Assembly (NCBI GenBank): GCA_046331225.1
Contig: JAXLRF010000005.1
Span: 310,001-374,000 of the forward strand
DNA length: 64,000 nucleotides
Reading direction: 5' to 3'
Origin: VFMC01 sp046331225
GTDB taxonomy: Bacteria; Actinomycetota; Acidimicrobiia; Acidimicrobiales; Ilumatobacteraceae
In this document: one piece after another, positions 48,541 to 57,593 of the stretch
Numbering within the stretch: the first letter of the stretch is position 1
Layout of the letters: each line of letters starts with the position of its first letter
Translations under genes and position numbers: made by a program
Notes under the pieces: generated by a model
Database searches by the model: none
Told to the model about the DNA's origin: nothing
Seen by the model: only the letters and a program-made list of their open reading frames with translations

Positions 48541-50985
48541 ATGAGCGAGCAGCACGGAGGCCCGACCCCGGGACCCGGCGACGGCACCGGGCCGATCGAG
48601 CGAGCTCAGGGCAACAACCGCGTGTTCGCCGACCGGTACCGGTTGCTCGCCCGCCGTGGACGGGCCACCGACGTCGCGCTGTTCGAGGCCGTCGACGACG
48701 CCACGGGACGCACCGTGGCCGTCAAGATCGTGCATCCGGAGATCTGCGCCCGCCCCGGCTTCGACGAGCGCTTCCACGACACGATGGCCCGGGTCGCCGC
48801 CGTCCGCCACCCGAACCTCACCGAGGTGATCGACGTCTCGACGGCCACGTGGGGCGGCCGCGCCGTGCACTACGTGGTGTGCGAGAACCTCGTCGGCGGC
48901 AGTCTGCGCGACCTTCGCGACCGTGGCCGGCTGCTCAGCGCGTCGCAGGCCGTGATGATCGGGCTCGAGGCCTGCCGTGGTCTCGACGCCGCGCACCGCG
49001 CCGGGCTCGTGCACGGCGACGTGCGCCCGAACACGCTCGTGTTCGGTGACGACGGGCGCCTGCGCGTGGTCGACCTCGGGCTCGCCGCCGTGGTGAACGA
49101 GGCCTGGTGGGACGACCCCGCCGGGGTCGAGATCGAGAAGGCCAAGTACGCCTCACCCGAACAGGCCCGCCGCGACGATCCGGCTGCCAAGAGCGACGTG
49201 TACTCGCTGTGCCTGTGCCTGCTCGAGTCGGTGACCGGGCACCTGCCCTTCGTCGGCGAGTCGTCCGTGGCCACCCTGGCCAACCGAGTCGACAAGCTGC
49301 TGCCCGTCTCGGCCGACCTCGGTCCGCTGGCGGCGGTGCTCGAGCGAGCGGGCCGTCCCGACCCGGGTGACCGCTCGTCGGCCGCCGAGTTCGGACGGGC
49401 CCTGCACCAGGCCGCCGAGCGCCTGCCCCGCCCGGCTCCGCTGCAACTGCTGTCGGGTGGACTCGCCGCGGCGCCCGATGCCACGGCACCGGGCGGCCTG
49501 CGTCGGCCCGCTGCGCCGGTGGGCGACGCGGAGACCGTGGCCGAGGCGGTGGCCGACGCCGTCGCACCGGCCGCGCCCGCCGAGGTGTCACCTGCCGAGG
49601 CCTCGTCCGCCCGAGCGGTGGCCACCGACGGTGCCGCGGCGCCCGTCGACGGCCATCCGCCTGCGCCCGGCACCGCACTCGCCCCGGGGTCCACCCCGGT
49701 GCCCGACGCACCGGTCGACGACATGGCAGCCGCCACCACCGTCGTGCTGCCCACGCCCCCGCCCGCCGCGACGACCCACACCGACGCCGGCGCGGCCGCG
49801 TCACTCGACGCCCTCGCGGCCGTGCCCGACGCGCCGCCCGCGGCGATGCCGACCGAACTCGTGACCGAACTCGTGACCGGACTCGTCCCCGAGCGAGCCC
49901 CCGTCGCGCCCGCGTCGCCGGAGCCACCGGTGACCCCTGCGACTCCTGCGACTCCTGTACCCACGACCGTGGTCCCGCAGGTCGAGCGCCCCGGCCACGC
50001 CCTCGACGAGCCCGTGCTGTACGACGACCGGCCCGAGCGCCGCCGTCGCTGGCCACTCGTGTTGGCCGTGCTCGTGCTGCTCGCCGCAGCCACCGCCGGG
50101 GCCGTGTGGTGGTTCGGTCGCACGGTCACCCACGAGGTGCCCGACCTCGCGGGGTTCGAGCAAGGTGTCGCGCTCAACATGGTCAGCGAGTACCACTGGC
50201 AGATCGCCACGGTCGACCAGGCCGACGACACCGTCGAACCGGGCGTGGTGATCCGCACCGACCCGCCCGCCGGGAGCACGTTGGCCGAGCAGTCGGTCCT
50301 CACGATGGTGGTGAGCACCGGGCCGGCACCGCGCACGCTGCCCGAGCTCGCCGGCCGCACGGTCGACGACGCGACCGCGGCGCTCGACGACCTCGGGCTG
50401 GTGCTCTCGGTCGGCGACCAACCCTTCAGCGAGGACGTGCCAGAGGGACAGATCGTGTCGTGGCAGGTGCCCGACCAGCCGGCGCTCGTCGCCGGCGACA
50501 CCGTGCTGCCGGGCACCACGATCGTCGTGTCGGTGTCGGCCGGACCGGCCCCGCGCACCGTCCCCGACCTGACCGGCGCGACGGTCGACTCGGCCACCGC
50601 CACCCTGGCCGAGCAGGGTCTCGTGATCACCGTGCTCCCCGACGAGTTCAGCCCCACCGTGCCGATCGGGGGCATCGCCCGGCAGGATCCCGCCGCCGGG
50701 AGCGAGGTACCGAAGGGCGCCACCGTCTCGGTCGCCCCGTCGAAGGGTCCCGACCTGGTGGCCGTCCCCTCGCTCGCGAACCTCACCGTCGACGAGGCCC
50801 GCGCCGCGCTCGAGGCCGCCGGCCTGGTGCTCGGACAGGTGAAGGGCGACCCGACGGGCGTGAACGTGCTGGCCGAGGTGGCTGGCCAGTCGATCGGCGG
50901 CGGTGCGGTCTTCCCGCGGGGCACCGCGATCGACCTCACCTTCGAGGTGCCGACCCCGCCGAGCACCGAACCGCCGCCGGCCTGA
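48541..50985 (+). CDS. PASTA-domain serine/threonine protein kinase (PknB-like)
   Basis: 814 residues. Cytoplasmic kinase domain at about 30-290, a Pro/Ala/Thr-rich linker, one membrane helix near 500-526 (LVLAVLVLLAAATAGAVWWF) and four extracellular PASTA repeats ending the protein (each with PDL/PEL..., then VVIRTDPPAGSTL-like turns). PASTA repeats bind muropeptides and lipid II. VAIK Lys62, catalytic-loop Asp160 and DFG-equivalent Asp178 are present, but the loops read HGDVRPN and DLG, and the glycine-rich loop is degenerate (RRGRATDVALF), so activity may be reduced. TAGCGT lies 10 nt before ATG 48541. It stands outside the usual division cluster. Confidence 0.9.
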   Translation: MSEQHGGPTPGPGDGTGPIERAQGNNRVFADRYRLLARRGRATDVALFEAVDDATGRTVAVKIVHPEICARPGFDERFHDTMARVAAVRHPNLTEVIDVSTATWGGRAVHYVVCENLVGGSLRDLRDRGRLLSASQAVMIGLEACRGLDAAHRAGLVHGDVRPNTLVFGDDGRLRVVDLGLAAVVNEAWWDDPAGVEIEKAKYASPEQARRDDPAAKSDVYSLCLCLLESVTGHLPFVGESSVATLANRVDKLLPVSADLGPLAAVLERAGRPDPGDRSSAAEFGRALHQAAERLPRPAPLQLLSGGLAAAPDATAPGGLRRPAAPVGDAETVAEAVADAVAPAAPAEVSPAEASSARAVATDGAAAPVDGHPPAPGTALAPGSTPVPDAPVDDMAAATTVVLPTPPPAATTHTDAGAAASLDALAAVPDAPPAAMPTELVTELVTGLVPERAPVAPASPEPPVTPATPATPVPTTVVPQVERPGHALDEPVLYDDRPERRRRWPLVLAVLVLLAAATAGAVWWFGRTVTHEVPDLAGFEQGVALNMVSEYHWQIATVDQADDTVEPGVVIRTDPPAGSTLAEQSVLTMVVSTGPAPRTLPELAGRTVDDATAALDDLGLVLSVGDQPFSEDVPEGQIVSWQVPDQPALVAGDTVLPGTTIVVSVSAGPAPRTVPDLTGATVDSATATLAEQGLVITVLPDEFSPTVPIGGIARQDPAAGSEVPKGATVSVAPSKGPDLVAVPSLANLTVDEARAALEAAGLVLGQVKGDPTGVNVLAEVAGQSIGGGAVFPRGTAIDLTFEVPTPPSTEPPPA

Positions 50986-51058
50986 CCGGGGCCCGACGCC
51001 CGTCGTGCGGACGAGCACACGTGTGTCCCAGGAATCGCGTGCGCATCGGTCGGCTCGC

Positions 51059-51064
51059 TAGCGT
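51059..51064 (+). promoter_or_regulatory. -10 element of the SDR/MFS operon
   Basis: TAGCGT, 38 nt before ATG 51103. Here a 5' leader with a GAGGGG ribosome site exists, so this unit is not leaderless. Confidence 0.4.
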
Positions 51065-51102
51065 GCGGCCGGAGCTCGGATCGCAGCAGAGGGGTTGAGA
51101 AC

Positions 51103-51978
51103 ATGGGTGCACTCGACGGGCGCGTCGCCATCATCACCGGTGCCGGCCGCGGCATCGGACGCGAGCACGCGCTGCTGTTCGCCGCCGAGGGCGCCAAGGT
51201 GGTCGTCAACGACCTGGGTGCCACCAACGACGGCAGTGGTGCCGACATCTCGCCCGCGCAGCAGGTGGTGCAGGAGATCGAGGCGATGGGCGGCGAGGCC
51301 GTCGTCAACGGCGAGAACGTCGCCTCGTGGGAGGGCGCGCAGCGGATGATCAACGCGGCGATCGAGACCTTCGGCGACCTCGACATCCTCGTCAACAACG
51401 CCGGCATCCTGCGCGACCGGGTGCTCGTCAACATGACCGAGGAGGAGTGGGACGCGGTGATCGCGGTCCACCTGAAGGGTCACTTCGCCCCCACCCGCTG
51501 GGCCGCCGCCTACTGGCGCGAGCAGCACAAGGCCGGCATCGTCAAGCCGCGCAACATCGTGCACACCTCGTCGACCTCGGGGCTGTTCGCCAACCCCGGT
51601 CAGAGCAACTACGGCGCCGCCAAGACGGGCATCGCCACCTTCAGCCAGATCGCGGCCAAGGAACTCGCCCGCTACGGCGTCAAGAGCAACACCATCGCCC
51701 CGGGCGCCCGCACCCGTCTCACCCTCGCGACCCCTGGTCTCGAGGACATCATGACGCCCAAGGACGGCGCGTTCGACCAGTGGGATCCCGCCAACATCTC
51801 GCCGCTCGTGGCCTACCTGGCCAGCGAGTCGTGTGCCTTCACCGGCGAGACCTTCCTGGTGCAGGGTGGCAACGTCACGATGATCGAGAGCTGGGCCCGC
51901 GGCCAGGGGGTCGACCGCGACTCGCGCTGGACCGTGAGCGAGCTCGCGCAGGCGCTGCAGCCGCTCGCCCGCAGCTGA
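51103..51978 (+). CDS. Short-chain dehydrogenase (HSD17B4/3-hydroxyacyl-CoA type)
   Basis: 291 residues. Classical SDR with cofactor motif VAIITGAGRGIGREHALLFA, VVVNDLGATNDGSG typical of the multifunctional-enzyme-2 (17-beta-hydroxysteroid dehydrogenase 4) group, DILVNNAGIL and catalytic Tyr/Lys in GQSNYGAAKTGIA. Probably oxidises a 3-hydroxyacyl-CoA or sterol-side-chain substrate. GAGGGG precedes ATG 51103. An MFS exporter follows after 3 nt. Confidence 0.9.
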   Translation: MGALDGRVAIITGAGRGIGREHALLFAAEGAKVVVNDLGATNDGSGADISPAQQVVQEIEAMGGEAVVNGENVASWEGAQRMINAAIETFGDLDILVNNAGILRDRVLVNMTEEEWDAVIAVHLKGHFAPTRWAAAYWREQHKAGIVKPRNIVHTSSTSGLFANPGQSNYGAAKTGIATFSQIAAKELARYGVKSNTIAPGARTRLTLATPGLEDIMTPKDGAFDQWDPANISPLVAYLASESCAFTGETFLVQGGNVTMIESWARGQGVDRDSRWTVSELAQALQPLARS

Positions 51979-51981
51979 CCG

Positions 51982-53595
51982 GTGGGGGTTCCTCCCGAGC
52001 CCCAGCCGCTGTCGACCGACGCGCCCGACCCCGCCCCGCCCGACGTCGCCGGCACGTCGCTGCGTCCCGCTGCGTCCGACAGGGGCAGCACGGACCACAC
52101 CGGCCATCACGGTCTGCTCGCCGACTCGGTGCACTCGCGGCCCGAGCGCACGGTGTCCGTCGATGCTGCGGGGGTCGACGAGCTGGGGGTGATCCCCTGG
52201 CCGATCCTGCTGCGGCGACGGCTGGCGGCGCGGATCGGCATCGACCGACGCTGGGCGGTGCTGTGGGTGGTGCTCGGCGGCCTGTTCACCGTCAGCTTCA
52301 CGGTCACCATCCTGGTCGTGTCGCTGCAGCGCATCGCCGACGAGTTCGACTCGTCGGTGAGCGTGCTCAACTGGGCGATCACCGGTCCGATGCTGGCGTT
52401 CGGCGTGGTGGGCCCGGCCTTCGGCAAGGCCGGCGACCTGTGGGGTCACAAGCGGGTGTTCGTGACCGGACTGCTCGCAGCCGGCGGGTTCGCCGCGCTC
52501 ACCGCGATCGCCTGGAGCGCACCGACGATGATCGCGTTCCGCATCCTGTCGGCCTCCGCCGGCTCGGCGTGTGGACCGTCGGCGATGGCCTACATCAACC
52601 GGCTGTTCGAACCCGAACTGCGGGTGAAGCCGCTCGGCTACTGGAGCTTCGTCACCGCCGGCGCCCCGGTGCTCGGCGTGGTGGCGGGCGGTCCGCTGGT
52701 CGAACACGTCGGCTGGCGTGTGATCTTCGGCGTGCAGGCGCCGCTGTGCCTCGTGGGTGTGGTGGTGGCGCTGTGGCTGTTGCCCGACACCGACCGGCTC
52801 GACGGCGTGCGCTTCGACGTCAAGGGTTCGCTCACGCTCGGCCTCGGCGCCACCGCGGTGCTGGCCGGCATCAGCCAGGGCCCCAAGTGGGGTTGGACCT
52901 CGCCGGGCACGCTCGCGTGCTTGCTGATCGGGGTGACGAGCCTGGCCACGTTCGTCCGGATCGAACGCCGGGTCGACGATCCGCTGGTGGTGCTCGAGTG
53001 GTTCCGCACCCGCAACATCGCGTTCCCGGTGCTCAGCCAGACCCTCACCAACTTCGCCTACATGGGTGGGTTCATCCTCGCCCCGCAGGTGCTGCAGAAG
53101 GGCCTGGGTGTGAGCGAGTCGACGTCGGGTCTGATCGTGATCGCCCGGCCGCTGACCTTCTCGCTCGTCGCGCCGCTGGCCGGCCTGGTGACGATCAAGG
53201 TGGGTGAGCGGGTCGCGGGCGTGGTCGGTGCGATCGGGGTGGTCGGGTCGATGGTGTGCTGGGCGTTGGTCGGCGCCGACACCGCGATCTGGTTCGTGGT
53301 GGTGGCCCTCGCGCTGTCGGGCGCGGGCCTCGGTGTCGCGTCGCCCGCGATGACGTCGCTCACGGCGAACGCGGTGGGTGAGAACGAGCTCGGTGTGGTG
53401 GGCGCGATGCAGCAGTTGATGACACAGCTGGGCGCGGTGGTGGGCACCGTGGTGCTGACGACGGTGAGCGTCGACGGTGGCGAAGGCCGACTCGGGCCCT
53501 ACCAGCACGCGTTCTGGGTGGCCTCGGCCGTGGCCCTCGTCGGGATGTTCGCGGCGTCGATGGTGCGTTCGACACCACGCCGCCCGCCGACCTGA
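51982..53595 (+). CDS. MFS transporter, DHA2 (EmrB/QacA-like) drug exporter family
   Basis: 537 residues. After about 80 polar residues come some 12-14 membrane helices, starting WAVLWVVLGGLFTVSFTVTI. Motifs: LNWAITGPMLAFGVVGPAFG, KAGDLWGHKRVFVTGL (motif A) and VTAGAPVLGVVAGGPLVEHV (antiporter motif C). Likely a proton-driven exporter of a hydrophobic compound. GTG 51982 gives the longest form. A later start is likely because the first 70 residues are poorly structured and no ribosome site is clear. It is in the operon with the SDR. Confidence 0.85.
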   Translation: MGVPPEPQPLSTDAPDPAPPDVAGTSLRPAASDRGSTDHTGHHGLLADSVHSRPERTVSVDAAGVDELGVIPWPILLRRRLAARIGIDRRWAVLWVVLGGLFTVSFTVTILVVSLQRIADEFDSSVSVLNWAITGPMLAFGVVGPAFGKAGDLWGHKRVFVTGLLAAGGFAALTAIAWSAPTMIAFRILSASAGSACGPSAMAYINRLFEPELRVKPLGYWSFVTAGAPVLGVVAGGPLVEHVGWRVIFGVQAPLCLVGVVVALWLLPDTDRLDGVRFDVKGSLTLGLGATAVLAGISQGPKWGWTSPGTLACLLIGVTSLATFVRIERRVDDPLVVLEWFRTRNIAFPVLSQTLTNFAYMGGFILAPQVLQKGLGVSESTSGLIVIARPLTFSLVAPLAGLVTIKVGERVAGVVGAIGVVGSMVCWALVGADTAIWFVVVALALSGAGLGVASPAMTSLTANAVGENELGVVGAMQQLMTQLGAVVGTVVLTTVSVDGGEGRLGPYQHAFWVASAVALVGMFAASMVRSTPRRPPT

Positions 53596-53614
53596 GCGAG
53601 CCGGTCGGACGGGC

Positions 53615-53642
53615 GGTCGACGACCCGCGACGGGTCGCGACC
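53615..53642 (+). terminator. Terminator hairpin after the MFS exporter
   Basis: GGTCG-A-CGACCCG pairs with CGGGTCG-CGACC around a 3-nt loop (12 bp, one bulged A), 20 nt downstream of the stop. Confidence 0.6.
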
Positions 53643-53663
53643 GACCGACCCCCGGACGATCGG

Positions 53664-53693
53664 TGACGTCGAATGACGTCGAGTGACGTCACT
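53664..53693. repeat. Three 10-bp direct repeats of TGACGTCGA
   Basis: TGACGTCGAA, TGACGTCGAG and TGACGTCACT in tandem; the core TGACGTC is near-palindromic (TGACGTCA). The array overlaps the 3' end of the PhoX-like remnant. The rest of the gap 53596-53688 holds the hairpin only. Confidence 0.7.
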
Positions 53694-54181
53694 CCGACGT
53701 GAGTTCGCTCGTGCCCTCCATGCGCTGCTGGCGAAACGCGATCAGACCGCCCACCGCGGCGATGGCTGCGGCGGCACCGAGCGAGCCGGTCGGGCCCATC
53801 GACGACCTCGCGCTGCGACCGGCCGGGATCGAGTCACCGTTGGTACGGCGTACCGCCACCACGGCGTTGCGGCTGATCACGCTGGCCGGGTTCGCCACGG
53901 AGGTGACGGCGTTCCACCTGCTCTGCGGCGCCAGGTTGTTCCCTTCCTCGCCCGGATGCTGCACCGACCCGAACAGGGTGCGGTCGTCGGCCGTGAAGAA
54001 CGGACCGGTGGCCTCGGCCCCGAGGGGCACCGACGCCAACGCCTTGAGGTGGCCGCGCTCGGCTCCGGCGGTGGGCACGCCGAAGTACGAGTCGTTCTTC
54101 TGCAGGCCGCCGCCGCTCGCGGCCGACGGCATGCCGTCGGTCGAGATCCAGAGGTTGCCCTTGCTGGCGGGGATGGCGACC
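53689..54181 (-). pseudogene. C-terminal remnant of a PhoX-like (DUF839) phosphatase gene
   Basis: The frame encodes about 160 residues that match the end of the DUF839/PhoX family: KGNLWISTDGMPSAASGGGL, then a stretch with GAERGHLKALASVPLGAEA and TGPFFTADDRTLFGSVQHPG, finishing with a Gly/Ala-rich segment. Intact proteins are about 600-700 residues and begin with a signal peptide; none of that is present upstream, where the SCP2 gene starts instead within 60 bp. No plausible start codon precedes the homologous part in this frame. Most likely a gene truncated by deletion. The alternative, a late coding frameshift or an assembly gap, cannot be excluded. Confidence 0.6.
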
Positions 54182-54242
54182 GTGGGACGCCGAGTTGAAC
54201 GGCAGACGAACGAACGCCGAGCCGGCGCCGACCGCCGTGGGA

Positions 54243-54662
54243 TCAGGCGGTGATGTCCTTGATCTCCTTGGCGATGGTCTTCGCGATCTCGTCCTGCGGC
54301 ATCGAGGTCTGCATGGCCATCATCTTCATCATGTCGCCCTGCACCTTCACCTTGCCGGCCATGAACGCCTGCATCCCGGCCGCCTGGTCCTGCTCGACGA
54401 ACAGCTTGTAGGCGGTGGCGTAGTCGGTGGTGACGGTGAGGTCGGCGCCCTCGAGCTCGCCGAGGTCCATCACGATGTCGCCCGACGACGTGTCCATGAA
54501 GGTCTTGATCGTGGTCTCGCCGTTGGCGACGGTCTCGGGCACCTCGGTGATGACCTGGTTCATGCGGATGCTGGTGGTGACCTTGCTGGCCTCGGCCGCG
54601 TACTTCTCGCGGATGCCCTTGGCGGCCTCCATCCAAGCGGGCGACAGGAACTCGTGCGACAT
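54243..54662 (-). CDS. SCP2 sterol/lipid-transfer domain protein
   Basis: 139 residues forming a single SCP2-like domain: TTIKTFMDTSSGDIVMDLGE, ADLTVTTDYATAYKLFVEQD and AFMAGKVKVQGDMMKMM are the typical strand and helix sequence. Such proteins bind fatty acyl-CoAs or sterols. GGAGG lies 7 nt before ATG 54662. A truncated PhoX-like gene follows it and a membrane protein gene precedes it. Confidence 0.88.
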   Translation of the reverse strand: MSHEFLSPAWMEAAKGIREKYAAEASKVTTSIRMNQVITEVPETVANGETTIKTFMDTSSGDIVMDLGELEGADLTVTTDYATAYKLFVEQDQAAGMQAFMAGKVKVQGDMMKMMAMQTSMPQDEIAKTIAKEIKDITA

Positions 54663-54729
54663 CTGATGGACCTCCGGGTCACGAACGGGGCACCTGGTGT
54701 CGGGCGGTGCCGATCGGGAAGTTACCCGC

Positions 54730-55881
54730 TCAGGACGGGTCGGTGCGGAGTCGGTGGTGCAGGTAGGCGACGCGTACGGCGAGCGCCTGGCGGATCTGCG
54801 GGGCGACGTCCTCGGCGAACTCGTCGCGGTAGGTGGCGTCGGTGGACAGCACGACCGTGAAGTACATGCCGGTGAACGCGCCGAGGAACCCTGCGACCCG
54901 CAGCAGCGGCTCGGTGACGACGAGGGGCCGACCACTGACGTGCCACGTCGCGTAGACGTGGACGTGCTCGAGTGTCGTCCACGCCTTGGCGGTGCGCTCG
55001 GGGATCGCGAGGAAGCCGAACAGCGTGAAGAACAACGTGAGGAGCAGTGCGACGAACGTGACCTGCAGCGCCTGGCTGAACACGGTGACGAGCGCAGCGT
55101 TCACGCGTTGCCGGCGGCTGAGTGCGAACGTCGCCGGGGCGCCCTCGGTCGGCGAGGCGAGTGCCTCGGCCGGCGTGCCCTGCACGGCGGCCCGTACGTC
55201 GGACCACGTGGCGAACGTCGCGAGGCCACGCATGATCCCCGGGATCCGAGAGAGCACGAACACCGCACCGAGCACGAAGAAGATTCCGAGGGTGGCCACG
55301 TACGGGGCGCCGGTGAGCGCGCCGGCCACCTGCCACACCTCGGCATTGATGAAGAGGAAGGTGGTGAACAGCAACAGCAGCGGCAACGCCCGCACGACGA
55401 GGCTCGCGAGCGACGGCAGCTGTGCCGCGCTGCGTCGCACCGCCCACCCGAGCAGTGCGATCACGGCATAACTGGTGACGACGTAGATGATCGCCAGGAC
55501 GACGGCGCCCTCGAGGAGCGTCTGGAACGCGTCGCCGCCCTGGCCGAACACGAGCGACGGGATCGTCGGGCCCACCAGGAACAACGCCAGCTCGGGCCAC
55601 CCGACCACGTCGGGCACCGCGAACACGTCTCGGTGCCGGACGACGTTGGTGGCCATCCACCCGGCGATCAGCACCGCCACCACGACGAACGCAGCCAGCA
55701 CGTTGCGCTGCCACGACCACTCGTGCAGGTCGAGGGCGTTGAAGCCGCCGGCCACATAGGCGATCACCAACATCGGCAGGCTGCGGTTCCAGATGGCGGT
55801 GGTGGGCGCGTAGTCGTCGATGAAGTGGGGCACACCGCGACGGATGAACCAACGCTCGATCTCGGCGTCCCGTGCTCCCAC
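54730..55881 (-). CDS. Polytopic membrane protein, function unknown
   Basis: 383 residues with six to eight hydrophobic helices (MLVIAYVAGGFNALDL; NVLAAFVVVAVLIAGWMATN; LPLLLLFTTFLFINAEVW; TLGIFFVLGAVFVLS; VTFVALLLTLFFTLFGFLA). The N terminus ERWFIRRGVPHFIDDY and the late GMYFTVVLSTDATYRDEFAE element are distinctive, but I do not recognise the family. GTG 55881 is fixed by TAGGCT 7 nt upstream; ATG 55941 is in frame. It diverges from serA and precedes the SCP2 gene by 67 nt. Confidence 0.78.
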   Translation of the reverse strand: MGARDAEIERWFIRRGVPHFIDDYAPTTAIWNRSLPMLVIAYVAGGFNALDLHEWSWQRNVLAAFVVVAVLIAGWMATNVVRHRDVFAVPDVVGWPELALFLVGPTIPSLVFGQGGDAFQTLLEGAVVLAIIYVVTSYAVIALLGWAVRRSAAQLPSLASLVVRALPLLLLFTTFLFINAEVWQVAGALTGAPYVATLGIFFVLGAVFVLSRIPGIMRGLATFATWSDVRAAVQGTPAEALASPTEGAPATFALSRRQRVNAALVTVFSQALQVTFVALLLTLFFTLFGFLAIPERTAKAWTTLEHVHVYATWHVSGRPLVVTEPLLRVAGFLGAFTGMYFTVVLSTDATYRDEFAEDVAPQIRQALAVRVAYLHHRLRTDPS

Positions 55882-55888
55882 CGGCGAG

Positions 55889-55894
55889 AGCCTA
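55889..55894 (-). promoter_or_regulatory. -10 element of the polytopic membrane protein gene
   Basis: TAGGCT on the minus strand, 7 nt before GTG 55881, no Shine-Dalgarno site. Confidence 0.5.
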
Positions 55895-55997
55895 CGGACT
55901 GGCCGGATGGGCCGTGTGAACCATGACCGCCGTTGCCGCATGAACGAAATGTTCAGTGGCGTGCCGAAGGACCGGTGCCGACGGTAACGATGGGCGA

Positions 55998-57557
55998 ATG
56001 GCTCGCATCCTGGTCACCGAGGAGATCGCCGAGGGCGGTCTCGATCGCCTTCGTGCCGCTGGTCACGAGGTCGACGTGCAGCTCGACCTGTCGCAGTTGC
56101 TCACCCACGTCGTCGGAGCTCATGCGCTGATCATCCGCTCGGCCACGCAGGTCACCGCCGAGGTGCTCGAGGCCGGCAGCGATCTCGTGGTCGTCGGCCG
56201 GGCCGGGATCGGCCTCGACAACGTCGATGTCGAGGCGGCCACCCGCCGCGGCGTGATGGTGGTGAACGCCCCGCAGAGCAACATCGTCTCGGCGGCCGAG
56301 CACACGATGGCGCTGCTCATGTCGCAGGCCCGCAACGTGCCCCAGGCGCATTCGGCGCTCAAGGCCGGCCGCTGGGAGCGCAGCCGTTGGGAAGGCGTCG
56401 AACTGGCCGACAAGGTGCTCGGCATCGTCGGCCTCGGCCGCATCGGCAAGCTCGTCGCCGACCGTGCCAAGGCGTTCGGCATGCGCCTCGTCGCCTACGA
56501 CCCGTTCGTGTCGGCCGACCGCGCCCGCCAGATGGGCGTCGAGCTGATGGCGCTCGACCAGCTGATCGCCGAGAGCGACTTCGTGACGATCCACCTGCCG
56601 AAGAACAAGGAGACCACGGGTCTCGTCAACCGCGACCTGCTGCTGAAGGCCAAGCCGTCGCTGCGGGTGATCAACGTGGCTCGCGGCGGGATCGTGGTCG
56701 AGCAGGACCTGGCCGACTGCATCCGTGAGGGCATCGTCGCCGGCGCCGCGCTCGACGTGTTCGCGGCCGAGCCCACCACCTCGTCGCCGCTGTTCGAGCT
56801 CGACAGCGTCGTCGTCACCCCGCACCTGGGCGCGAGTACTCGCGAGGCCCAGGACAAGGCCGGCGACACGATCGCCGACATGGTGCAACTCGCCCTGGCC
56901 GGCGACTTCGTGCCGTTCGCGGTCAACGTCAACGCCGCCGAGGCGAACGAGACGCTCAAGCCGTACCTGCCGCTCGCCGAGCGTCTCGGCCGCCTGTTCG
57001 CCTCGCTGTCGGGCGCGTCGCCGTCGACGCTCGAGGTGTGCTGCGACGGCGAGATCGCCGGGTACGACACCCGCATCGTCACCCTCGCGGTGATGAAGGG
57101 CTTCTTCGGTCTGGTCAGCGACGAGCAGGTCACCTACGTCAACGCCCCGCAGCTGGCGAAGAACTACGGGCTCGAGGTGCGCGAGACCAACTGCGCCACG
57201 GCGGCCGACTTCGTCAACCTCGTCACGGTGCGGGGCGGCGGTCACTCGATCTCGGGCACCATCGTCGGCAAGCGCGGCGAGCAGCGCATCATCGCCATCG
57301 ACGACCACAACTTCGACATCCCGCCCGCGGCCAACATGATCATGGTCAAGAACGACGACCGCCCCGGCGTGATCGGCGTGGTGGGCACGATGCTCGGCAA
57401 CGCCGGCATCAACATCGCCGACATGGACGTGGGTCGCGCCGCCGAGCCGGGCACCGCGGTGATGCTCATCGCCCCGACCGCCACCGTGCCCGTCGAGGTG
57501 GTGGCGGCCCTGCGTCAGTTCCAGGGCATCATCAGCGTCGACACGCTCGTCGGCTGA
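55998..57557 (+). CDS. serA: D-3-phosphoglycerate dehydrogenase
   Basis: 519 residues, first step of serine synthesis. Catalytic and NAD-binding domains carry GRAGIGLDNVDVEAATRRGV, GIVGLGRIGKLVADRAKAF and the Arg/Glu/His set (NVARGGIVVEQ, TPHLGASTREAQ). The C-terminal half has the intervening ASB domain and an ACT domain (DDRPGVIGVVGTMLGNAGIN) that senses serine, as in actinobacterial type I enzymes. ATG 55998 lies 6 nt after TAACGAT. The product feeds GlyA at the start of the window. Confidence 0.96.
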   Translation: MARILVTEEIAEGGLDRLRAAGHEVDVQLDLSQLLTHVVGAHALIIRSATQVTAEVLEAGSDLVVVGRAGIGLDNVDVEAATRRGVMVVNAPQSNIVSAAEHTMALLMSQARNVPQAHSALKAGRWERSRWEGVELADKVLGIVGLGRIGKLVADRAKAFGMRLVAYDPFVSADRARQMGVELMALDQLIAESDFVTIHLPKNKETTGLVNRDLLLKAKPSLRVINVARGGIVVEQDLADCIREGIVAGAALDVFAAEPTTSSPLFELDSVVVTPHLGASTREAQDKAGDTIADMVQLALAGDFVPFAVNVNAAEANETLKPYLPLAERLGRLFASLSGASPSTLEVCCDGEIAGYDTRIVTLAVMKGFFGLVSDEQVTYVNAPQLAKNYGLEVRETNCATAADFVNLVTVRGGGHSISGTIVGKRGEQRIIAIDDHNFDIPPAANMIMVKNDDRPGVIGVVGTMLGNAGINIADMDVGRAAEPGTAVMLIAPTATVPVEVVAALRQFQGIISVDTLVG

Positions 57558-57560
57558 TCT

Positions 57561-57587
57561 CGCCGCGGCAGGCCGCCGGTCGCGGCG
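57561..57587. terminator. Bidirectional terminator hairpin between serA and pyrF
   Basis: CGCCGCG (57561-57567) pairs with CGCGGCG (57581-57587). Flanking GTCGGCTGA and TCAGCGAC, which include both stop codons, can extend the stem with one bulge. Confidence 0.5.
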
Positions 57588-57593
57588 CCGGTG

